Shown one piece after another: positions 1 through 5,371 of a stretch of 5,371 bases of DNA (its first letter is position 1; the number at the start of each line of letters is the position of its first letter). The notes below the pieces were generated by a model. The model was given only the letters and a program-made list of their open reading frames with translations, ran no database searches and was not told the origin of the DNA. Position numbers and translations under genes: made by a program. The stretch is from Scatosoma sp045632625 (GTDB lineage Bacteria > Bacillota > Clostridia > Christensenellales > Borkfalkiaceae), in NCBI GenBank assembly GCA_045632625.1, contig JAZQWZ010000128.1, positions 1-5,371 of the forward strand, given 5' to 3'.

Positions 1-2339
1 CGCTCCACGGGTGGCGTATGAATGGTGGATATATCTCTAATTCCCGAAAGAGACATATGTAACGTTCGCGGGATAGGCGTTGCGGTCATGGTTAAACAGT
101 CGATATCCTTGCGAATATGCTTAATTTTTTCTTTATGCTCCACGCCAAAGCGTTGTTCTTCGTCTAAAACAAGCAAACCCAAATTTTTAAATTCTATGTC
201 TTTAGAAAGCAATCGGTGTGTACCGATTACCAAATCCACACTGCCGTCCTTTAATCCCTGCAAAACGGCAGCGGTTTCCTTAGGTGTATTGAAACGGTTT
301 AGCACCGCTACTTTTACACCAAATTGTTCAAAACGCGCAAGCGCCGTTTGATAATGCTGTTTGCAAAGTACCGTGCTGGGACACATCAATGCCGCTTGTT
401 TGCCAGCCAAGGCACACAAATACACCGCGCGGAACGCCACTTCCGTTTTGCCAAAGCCAACGTCCCCGCAAAGCAATCTGTCCATTACCTTATCCGAGCA
501 CATATCCGCTTTGATCTCTTCCACCGAGCTTGCTTGGTCGGGAGTTAATTCATAAGGGAAAGCGTCTTCAAATTCCTGCATAAACGCTTGGTTTTCAGGA
601 AAACAAAAGCCTTTCTTTTGCGTACGCTCCGCATACAACTGCTTCAAGTCGAACGCAAGCTTTTTCAGCGACGCTTTTACCCTCGCTTTTACGCGCTCAA
701 AGTCTGCACCGCCGATTTTACTGAGCGTAGGATTGCTATCGCCGACGTATTTGGAAAGAACGTCCATACATTCCACGGGCACGTATAGCGTATCACCGTC
801 CTTATACGAAAGCGCGATATATTCTTTCGTTCCGTCCGTCGTTTCAATTTTTTTACTGCCGAGCACCTTACCGATACCGTGCGTTTCATGCACGACAAAA
901 TCCCCGATTTCGGGCGCGGCAAACATTTCCCCGCGTTTACGGCGAATACGCTTTGTATCGGGTGCTTTCGTATACAAATCGTTTGCGCCGATTACCGCAA
1001 GCTTACAATCGTGCAACACAAACCCTTTATCTAAATTTTCCGTGAGCACGCAAACGCCGCCAAGCGTTTGTGCCGTTTCAGATAATTTAACGGTAGAAAC
1101 ATAGCTTTCCGCAAAATTTTCCGTCAGCTTTATCGCGCGTTTTTCATCGCCGCAATATAAAAGCACGTTATAACCGCCCTTGCGCCAGTTTTGCACGTCT
1201 GTCAAAAGCGCAGGGAAGCCGTTTAAATACTTCGTAGTTGGCGTAGCGGATAAGTTGTAAATTTTCAGCGGTTCAAACAAAAATGGATTGCCTGTAAACG
1301 TTTGCAAAACGATACACCTAAATTGTTGTATGCCTTCGATAAAGTTGTTTTTATCCACGTATTGCTTTTTAGAAAAGGCAAATACTTCGCCGCTTGCAAG
1401 TAACGAACGAAAGCGCTCGTCATGTTCTTTATACAAGCCGTTCATTTTATCCCAAAGCGCTTTTCCTTCGTCAAAGACAAGTACCGTGTCCTTGTTGAGT
1501 ACGGAAAAACAATCAACGGAATTTTCCAAAAGCGGTAATATAAACGCTTCATCCATTTGCGGATTAGACAAAATTTCATCGGCAATGGCTCGCGAACGCG
1601 CATACGCAGTTGCGTTTGGACAATGGGCAACGCCATTTTCTAATTCATGACGCACCGCTGACATATCCGTTTCACTTACCACTACGTCCGTAGCCGATAA
1701 AATACGAATGGATTGCATTGTAGCGAACCTTGCTCCCGTTACCGCGTCGTAGGACTTAATTTTTTCTACAGTATCGCCAAAAAAATCAATCCGTACAGGG
1801 TTTTGCGCACCCACTGGATAAATATCTAAAATATCGCCGCGCAGCGCGAACACGCCTTCGTTTTCCACCTCGTGATTGCGTACATACCCCATTCGAATGA
1901 GCGTTTGAGGCAAGGAGGCAAAGTCAAATTCTTCGTTTTCAATCAACGTAATTGCAGGCAGTTTTTTAGGAAAAAGCTGAATGAGTGCGTCTAATTCCGC
2001 AACCACCACTTCCGCGCCGTTTAACAAAGCATCAATCCCCTTTAAACGTTTAAAAAGCGCGTCCTTAGAAAGTGCTTTTCTATAAAAAAGAACTTCGTCT
2101 TTCGCCGCTAATATTTCTACGTTTTTACCCGACAATGCGGTTATGTTATCCGCCGCGCGCTTTGCCGAAACCGCATCCGCCGTTACGTATAAAATAGGAT
2201 AAGGTATACAACTGGAAATGAGTTGTTTTAAGGAGTCGGAAACGCCGAAAACCGCCGTGGGTGTACCACGACGGATGTCTTGTTCCAAAGCGGAATATTC
2301 ACTGCCTAATTGTGCAAACGTGAAAAAATTGCGTTTCAT
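1..2339 (-). CDS. mfd: Transcription-repair coupling factor Mfd, N-terminal two thirds (3' end beyond the window)
   Basis: Mfd is a DNA translocase that recognises RNA polymerase stalled at template-strand lesions, pushes it off and recruits UvrA for nucleotide excision repair. From the ATG at 2339 the frame stays open for 779 complete codons to the left edge; I read it through without a stop or frameshift. Family members are about 1,100-1,200 residues, so roughly a third is missing. Seen in order: a UvrB-like N-terminal module with RGDILDIYP; the RNA polymerase-interacting domain at about 475-550 (GDFVVHETHGIGKVLG, then DTLYVPVECMDVLSKYVG); then the first RecA-like translocase domain with YELTPDQ, Walker A GDVGFGKTE at 625-633, GTHRLLSKD, the DEEQ box at 726-729 and TMTATPIPRT. 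The second RecA-like domain with its TRG motif and the C-terminal inhibitory domain lie outside. It follows pth by 26 bases. The ribosome site AAGGGA sits only 3 bases before the ATG, closer than usual; a TTG ten codons upstream is a less likely start. Identification is firm. Confidence 0.97.
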   Translation of the reverse strand, partial: MKRNFFTFAQLGSEYSALEQDIRRGTPTAVFGVSDSLKQLISSCIPYPILYVTADAVSAKRAADNITALSGKNVEILAAKDEVLFYRKALSKDALFKRLKGIDALLNGAEVVVAELDALIQLFPKKLPAITLIENEEFDFASLPQTLIRMGYVRNHEVENEGVFALRGDILDIYPVGAQNPVRIDFFGDTVEKIKSYDAVTGARFATMQSIRILSATDVVVSETDMSAVRHELENGVAHCPNATAYARSRAIADEILSNPQMDEAFILPLLENSVDCFSVLNKDTVLVFDEGKALWDKMNGLYKEHDERFRSLLASGEVFAFSKKQYVDKNNFIEGIQQFRCIVLQTFTGNPFLFEPLKIYNLSATPTTKYLNGFPALLTDVQNWRKGGYNVLLYCGDEKRAIKLTENFAESYVSTVKLSETAQTLGGVCVLTENLDKGFVLHDCKLAVIGANDLYTKAPDTKRIRRKRGEMFAAPEIGDFVVHETHGIGKVLGSKKIETTDGTKEYIALSYKDGDTLYVPVECMDVLSKYVGDSNPTLSKIGGADFERVKARVKASLKKLAFDLKQLYAERTQKKGFCFPENQAFMQEFEDAFPYELTPDQASSVEEIKADMCSDKVMDRLLCGDVGFGKTEVAFRAVYLCALAGKQAALMCPSTVLCKQHYQTALARFEQFGVKVAVLNRFNTPKETAAVLQGLKDGSVDLVIGTHRLLSKDIEFKNLGLLVLDEEQRFGVEHKEKIKHIRKDIDCLTMTATPIPRTLHMSLSGIRDISTIHTPPVE

Positions 2340-2365
2340 TGTTCCCTTGCTATCTATAAAATATT

Positions 2366-2929
2366 TCAACCGTTAAATTGACACATTACGTTGTCGATAG
2401 ACACGCCTTTTGCGAACGTAGCCGCCGCCTCGCCTGCTTTATGGCAAGCCGCGGCAAATAGCTCGTAATCATCCTTTCTTACTTCCGACAATACATAATT
2501 GATGATAGGAATATTTACTTCTTCGTCGCGAATTCCCACGCGAATGCGCGCAAACGAGTTTAAGCCCGTTTCACCGATAATACTGCGCATACCGTTATGA
2601 GTACCAGCGCTACCGCTTGCACGAATACGGATTTTTCCTTTAGGTAAATCGTAATCATCATAAATAACAAGCAAATTTTCGGGCGCGATTTTATATTTCG
2701 CCATAAGCTGTTTTACCGCCCTGCCCGAATTGTTCATATAGGTAAGCGGACGTGCAAAAATTACCTTTTCTCCATTTAAGTACGCTTCCGCAACGGACGC
2801 CTCGCATTCCTTTTTCTTAAATTTCGCGCCTACAATTTCTGCGGCGTCGCCTACGGCGATATAGCCCATGTTATGAAAGGTTTTTTCGTACTGTTTTTCA
2901 GGATTTCCAAGCCCAACGATTAAATACAT
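2366..2929 (-). CDS. pth: Peptidyl-tRNA hydrolase (Pth family)
   Basis: Pth cleaves the ester bond of peptidyl-tRNAs that drop off ribosomes, freeing tRNA for reuse; it acts in the cytosol and is normally essential. The 187-residue product has the usual family length and all expected active-site elements: IVGLGNP at 4-10 with Asn9, the catalytic histidine at His19 in TFHNMGY, YMNNSG at 64-69 with Asn66, DDYDLPKG at 91-98, and GSAGTHNGMRSI at 106-117 with Asn112. The residue before the catalytic histidine is Phe, where many Pth enzymes have Arg (TRHN); I believe Phe is common in clostridial sequences, so this is not taken as loss of function. The ATG at 2929 has AAAGGA about 7 bases upstream. 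It lies between prs and mfd, as in Bacillus (there called spoVC/pth), and probably shares their transcript. The gap to prs holds a strong hairpin. Confidence 0.98.
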   Translation of the reverse strand: MYLIVGLGNPEKQYEKTFHNMGYIAVGDAAEIVGAKFKKKECEASVAEAYLNGEKVIFARPLTYMNNSGRAVKQLMAKYKIAPENLLVIYDDYDLPKGKIRIRASGSAGTHNGMRSIIGETGLNSFARIRVGIRDEEVNIPIINYVLSEVRKDDYELFAAACHKAGEAAATFAKGVSIDNVMCQFNG

Positions 2930-2954
2930 AATTGTTTCCTTTTTTCGTGAGAAG

Positions 2955-2979
2955 TGCCGCCGTTAGTAGAGCGGCGGCA
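2955..2979 (-). other. GC-rich intercistronic hairpin between prs and pth
   Basis: A perfect 8-bp inverted repeat, TGCCGCCG at 2955-2962 and CGGCGGCA at 2972-2979, encloses a 9-base loop. It occupies the middle of the 73-base prs-pth gap (2930-3002). On the minus strand it is followed by CTTCTCACG and then an A-rich stretch, and no run of T follows on the plus strand either, so it lacks the U-tract of an intrinsic terminator. It could protect the 3' end of prs mRNA, mark a processing site or partly attenuate read-through into pth-mfd. The repeat is seen directly; the function is inference. Confidence 0.6.
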
Positions 2980-3002
2980 ACATCATTCGTACATATTTTT
3001 TA

Positions 3003-3947
3003 TCAATCGTACAACTTAGACATAGGTTTGTCAAGGTATACGTTTTCGATAGCCGCCGCAAAAATATCTGCAACGGACAAAATTTCAAATTTGTCGAGCA
3101 TCTTATGTTCAGGAAGATGAACGGTATCCAGCATAACAAGCTTATTGATTGCCGATTTTTGCAATCTTTCAATAGCCGGACCGCTTAAAACAGCGTGCGT
3201 ACAGCCTGCGTACACTTCCGTTGCGCCTGCGTCTTTGATTGCTTGCGCGCCTTGGCAAAGTGTACCTGCCGTATCAATCATGTCGTCGATCATCAAGCAG
3301 CGTTTGCCCTTTACGTCGCCGATAATACTCATAACTTCCATAACGTTTGCTTTGGGACGGCGTTTATCGATAATAGCGATGGGCACGCCGAATTTTTCAG
3401 CGACCTTTCTAGAACGTTTTACGCTACCAAGGTCGGGGGCAACCACTACGTCGATATTGTTTTGCTTTGCAAAATGGTTATAAAGCGTAGGACCGCCAAG
3501 CAGGTTATCCACGGGAATATCGAAGAAACCTTGAATTTGGTCCGCGTGCAAATCCATCGTTAAAACGCGGTCTGCACCAGCTTCCGTCAAAAGATTTGCT
3601 ACAAGCTTTGCCGTAATAGGATCGCGAGAGCGTGCTTTTCTGTCTTGACGAGCGTATCCAAAATAAGGAATAACCGCCGTAATACGGCCAGCCGACGCGC
3701 GCTTTGCCGCGTCAATCATAATTAACAATTCCATCAAATTGTCATTGACGGGTGCGCAAGTGGATTGAATGATGAACACGTCTCTACCACGTACTGTTTC
3801 AGCGATGTGTACGCTGATTTCCCCGTCGGAAAACGTCGTGACTTCTACTTCGCCAAGCTCGGTATTGAGCTTTTTAGCAATGGCTTGTGCCAGTTCACGA
3901 TTGGAGTTACCGGAAAACAACTTAATTTCGTTACCGTGCGTTATCAT
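3003..3947 (-). CDS. prs: Ribose-phosphate pyrophosphokinase (PRPP synthetase, class I)
   Basis: Prs transfers the pyrophosphate of ATP to ribose 5-phosphate, giving PRPP for purine, pyrimidine, NAD, histidine and tryptophan synthesis. The product is 314 residues, matching the roughly 315 of the bacterial class I enzymes. Seen: an N-terminal KLFSGNSNREL segment, TFSDGE at 38-43, the ATP-binding stretch GYARQDRKARSRDP at 97-110, the metal-binding DLHADQIQGFF at 132-142, the catalytic flexible loop IDKRRPKAN at 193-201, and the PRPP-binding loop DDMIDTAGT at 221-229. DLGSVKRSR at 172-180 is the variant I associate with clostridial enzymes. I chose the ATG at 3947 because AAAGGAAGG stands 6 bases before it; a longer reading from a GTG at 3977 would translate through that ribosome site and adds no conserved sequence. 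It has its own promoter 130-160 bases upstream and a structured leader. prs, pth and mfd probably form one operon. Identification is firm. Confidence 0.98.
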   Translation of the reverse strand: MITHGNEIKLFSGNSNRELAQAIAKKLNTELGEVEVTTFSDGEISVHIAETVRGRDVFIIQSTCAPVNDNLMELLIMIDAAKRASAGRITAVIPYFGYARQDRKARSRDPITAKLVANLLTEAGADRVLTMDLHADQIQGFFDIPVDNLLGGPTLYNHFAKQNNIDVVVAPDLGSVKRSRKVAEKFGVPIAIIDKRRPKANVMEVMSIIGDVKGKRCLMIDDMIDTAGTLCQGAQAIKDAGATEVYAGCTHAVLSGPAIERLQKSAINKLVMLDTVHLPEHKMLDKFEILSVADIFAAAIENVYLDKPMSKLYD

Positions 3948-4076
3948 ATGTAACCTTCCTTTTATTATTTTTCGCACTTTCGCTTTGCCGCGAATTAGCG
4001 ATTTTTTTTAAGTGTAAAACTCCATTTTCCCCATTAGCGTTTACAATACGCTATACATATTTATCTTACATATATT
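3948..4076 (-). other. Untranslated leader of prs
   Basis: About 120 bases separate the predicted prs transcription start (near 4070) from its ATG, longer than ribosome binding requires. On the minus strand it holds a 6-bp inverted repeat with a 7-base loop (TAGCGT at 4035-4040 with ACGCTA at 4048-4053), an eight-codon mini-frame MGKMEFYT with a TAA stop (4008-4034) lacking a clear ribosome site, an A8 run at 4002-4009, a TCGCT/AGCGA pair (3980-3984 with 3997-4001), and the prs Shine-Dalgarno AAAGGAAGG just before the ATG. I do not recognise a known riboswitch or leader. It may only be a spacer, or it may regulate translation or mRNA stability. Confidence 0.4.
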
Positions 4077-4105
4077 ATAATACCCGATTTTGTTGGTTAA
4101 GTCAA
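4077..4105 (-). promoter_or_regulatory. Sigma-A/sigma-70-type promoter of prs
   Basis: Reading the minus strand, a -35 box TTGACT (4100-4105, one mismatch to TTGACA) is followed by a 17-base spacer and the -10 box TATTAT (4077-4082). A perfect TATAAT overlaps it at 4074-4079 but would need a 20-base spacer. Transcription should start around 4070. The site lies in the 175-base gap after tadA and points at prs, so prs-pth-mfd can be expressed independently of the upstream peptidase and tadA. The match is strong for a promoter read by eye; the start point is predicted only. Confidence 0.75.
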
Positions 4106-4110
4106 CAAAA
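4088..4110. promoter_or_regulatory. Operator-like inverted repeat over the prs -35 box
   Basis: A perfect dyad has arms TTTTGTTG (4088-4095) and CAACAAAA (4103-4110) around a 7-base centre; CCC at 4083-4085 and GGG at 4114-4116 extend the symmetry after a short mismatch. The whole -35 box lies inside it. Neither strand has a T-run after the repeat, so it does not look like a terminator for tadA. Its size and place fit a binding site for a dimeric repressor. It does not resemble the Bacillus PurR box as I know it. The regulator is unknown. Confidence 0.45.
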
Positions 4111-4122
4111 TGAGGGTACATT

Positions 4123-4632
4123 TTACATTTCTTTCTCGGAAAAATCCGTTTGCTTTTGTTTTTCTTCCTTTTGCTTATTGCGCATAGACACAAAAAAGCC
4201 TGTTAATACGCCTTTACATTCGTCTTCCAAAACACCGCCGAGTACTTCCGTGGTATGGTTAAGCAAATTTGCCTGCGCTAATTCATTGGTCAAAGAACGG
4301 CCCTTTTGTTCATATGCCCCAAAATATATCTTGTCCACACGCGCGTTTAAGCACGCGCCCATACACATAGGACAAGGTTCTAACGTAACGTATAATTCGC
4401 AACCTTCCGGTAAACGCCACGAATGAAATTTTTTACACGCTTTATCAATCGCCATCATTTCCGCGTGCGCGGACGCAAGCTGTAATTTCGCGCGGCGATT
4501 ATAGCCTTTTGCTACCACCTTGTCTTGATAGACAACCACCGCGCCGATAGGCACTTCCCCTTCCGCAAGCCCCTTGTTCGCCATACGGATTGCCGCGCGC
4601 ATAAATTTTTCTTCTCTCGTTAAGCGTTTCAT
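4123..4632 (-). CDS. tadA: tRNA-specific adenosine deaminase TadA
   Basis: TadA deaminates adenosine 34 of tRNA-Arg(ACG) to inosine, allowing one tRNA to read CGU, CGC and CGA codons. The 169-residue product has the cytidine/deoxycytidylate deaminase fold signatures: Asn45 in YNRR, HAEMMA with zinc ligand His56 and proton-shuttling Glu58, and TLEPCPMCMGAC with zinc ligands Cys87 and Cys90, nearly the same positions as in E. coli TadA. LNHTTEVLGGVLEDECKGVL matches the TadA C-terminal half. The loop after FGA reads YEQKGRSLTNE, about two residues shorter than in E. coli and without the common AGAxGSL, and the protein ends in a charged Lys/Glu/Gln tail. I chose the ATG at 4632 because the family N-terminus begins there and AAAGGA stands 8 bases upstream; a start at 4707 would add 25 unconserved residues inside the peptidase gene. 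The preceding stop is one base away. Another cytosine/guanine deaminase-type role is possible but less likely. Confidence 0.92.
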   Translation of the reverse strand: MKRLTREEKFMRAAIRMANKGLAEGEVPIGAVVVYQDKVVAKGYNRRAKLQLASAHAEMMAIDKACKKFHSWRLPEGCELYVTLEPCPMCMGACLNARVDKIYFGAYEQKGRSLTNELAQANLLNHTTEVLGGVLEDECKGVLTGFFVSMRNKQKEEKQKQTDFSEKEM

Positions 4633-4633
4633 C

Positions 4634-5371
4634 TTAAAATTCCTTTGAAAGTTCGTATAATGCGTACTTGTTTTTTTGTGTAATATCCGCCAACGCTTTT
4701 TCGTCAAGCGGATGCTTATATTCTTCCTTCCCCACTTCTACGGTAAAGGACGGTATGCGCAAAGCTTGTATACACCAGTCTTTATAACCGCCTACGCTCC
4801 CCTGCGCAATCTTTAAGGGATACCCCGTAGTTTGCGATAAACTATTTGCCAAACGCATTTCCAAGGGACAGGTATGCGACGAAGCCCCAAATAAACGGTA
4901 AATTTCTTCGCCCTTTGTGTGATAACTAACTGTATATTCAGGCTTAATAAACTGAGTAAAGCGCATTAACGCACGGCTTTCCGGCTCGCTAAACGGCTTT
5001 TTACCGATATAGTTTTCCGCGCCGGCAATGCGTGTGTTTTTTACACCTTTTCCCCATTCCGCGTCAAAATTTACGTTTAAATCGACGCCGCGCGCGTTGG
5101 CTTTCCAAAGCGAAAAATTGTCGCCGTTATTGAGCGCAAGTAAGCGTCTTTTAATGTGTTTATTATTCACGCTTTGTATACCGCACTGCGACAATAACGC
5201 GCCATCGGGGTTGGTTAGCGGCAACACCCAAAGCGTGCCTTTATATACTCCGATTTGTGCGTGGATAAGTGCAAGCATCGACGTGATATATTCTCTGCCG
5301 TGCAAAGCGTATTGCGCGATGCCTACGGGATAGCCGTCGCCTATTTTAACAGCATAAAGATTGCGATTTAA
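4634..5371 (-). CDS. M14-family zinc carboxypeptidase, C-terminal part (5' end beyond the window)
   Basis: This is the last 245 residues of a metallopeptidase; the frame is open to the right edge, and the first residues NLYAVKIGDG clearly continue from upstream. M14 enzymes remove C-terminal residues from peptides using one zinc ion. Numbering from the window edge, the ligands are His24 and Glu27 in LHGREYI and His151 in SYHTKGE; the catalytic glutamate is Glu212 in FTVEVG. TNPDG and ARGVDLNVNFDAEW lie between. In classical carboxypeptidase A-type enzymes LNVNF reads LNRNF, the Arg binding the substrate carboxylate; Val here resembles what I recall of a clostridial M14 subgroup related to gamma-D-glutamyl-diaminopimelate peptidases, so a muropeptide substrate is possible but unproven. 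Any signal peptide or cell-wall-binding domain would be upstream. There is no membrane segment in the visible part. TAA-G-ATG joins it to tadA, whose ribosome site lies in its last codons. A TTG at 5305 is not the start, as it would separate the conserved segment. Confidence 0.9.
   Translation of the reverse strand, partial: LNRNLYAVKIGDGYPVGIAQYALHGREYITSMLALIHAQIGVYKGTLWVLPLTNPDGALLSQCGIQSVNNKHIKRRLLALNNGDNFSLWKANARGVDLNVNFDAEWGKGVKNTRIAGAENYIGKKPFSEPESRALMRFTQFIKPEYTVSYHTKGEEIYRLFGASSHTCPLEMRLANSLSQTTGYPLKIAQGSVGGYKDWCIQALRIPSFTVEVGKEEYKHPLDEKALADITQKNKYALYELSKEF

Noticed and set aside
22..1650. Several plus- and minus-strand frames of 60-120 codons within the mfd region
   Set aside because: The mfd frame is continuous and carries all expected motifs here; these are out-of-frame readings of it.
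3145..3563. Plus-strand open frames of 112 and 122 codons opposite prs
   Set aside because: They mirror a highly conserved gene on the other strand, have no family resemblance and no convincing ribosome site.
3948..3977. GTG start for prs giving ten extra residues
   Set aside because: The extra codons overlap the strong AAAGGAAGG ribosome site for the ATG at 3947, which gives the normal family length.
3980..4009. Plus-strand TCGCT/AGCGA hairpin followed by eight T, resembling an intrinsic terminator
   Set aside because: The stem is only 5 bp with a 12-base loop, and no plus-strand gene precedes it. It might stop antisense transcription, but I cannot support it as a terminator.
4088..4110. 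The dyad after tadA as a rho-independent terminator
   Set aside because: The stem is mostly A-T, no T-run follows on the minus strand, and the -35 box of a good promoter lies inside it.
4633..4707. Longer tadA starting inside the peptidase gene
   Set aside because: The added 25 residues are a shadow of the peptidase C-terminus and are not part of the deaminase family N-terminus; the inner ATG has a good ribosome site.

Overview
The window is a chromosomal housekeeping segment in which all five recognisable genes lie on the minus strand. Read in the direction of transcription (high to low coordinates) they are: the C-terminal part of an M14 zinc carboxypeptidase (cut by the right edge), tadA, prs, pth and the first two thirds of mfd (cut by the left edge). 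The open frames on the plus strand are shadows of these genes. Moderate-to-low G+C, A/G-rich AAAGGA-type ribosome binding sites, a sigma-A/sigma-70-type promoter and protein variants such as DLGSVKRSR in Prs and TFHNMGY in Pth suggest a member of the Bacillota, probably an uncultured Clostridia-like lineage. The phylum is a reasonable inference; anything finer is a guess.

Region 4634-5371 holds the peptidase, whose stop codon is one base from the tadA start, so the two are probably co-transcribed and perhaps translationally coupled. A 175-base gap follows tadA. It contains the only convincing promoter in the window, reading into prs, with a 23-bp inverted repeat over its -35 box and a leader of roughly 120 bases. 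Prs makes PRPP, the precursor of purines, pyrimidines, NAD, histidine and tryptophan.

After prs comes a 73-base gap with a strong GC-rich hairpin but no U-tract, then pth (peptidyl-tRNA hydrolase), then a 26-base gap and mfd (transcription-repair coupling factor). The order prs-pth-mfd is a reduced form of the Bacillus glmU-prs-ctc-pth-yabK-mfd cluster; ctc (ribosomal protein L25) and yabK are absent and tadA stands where glmU would be. The genes are linked more by general information processing (tRNA modification, tRNA recycling, nucleotide supply, repair of stalled transcription) than by one pathway.

I saw no mobile element, CRISPR array, rRNA or tRNA gene, and no sign of a novel defence or biosynthetic system. 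The points worth a second look are regulatory: the dyad on the prs promoter, the prs leader, and the prs-pth hairpin.
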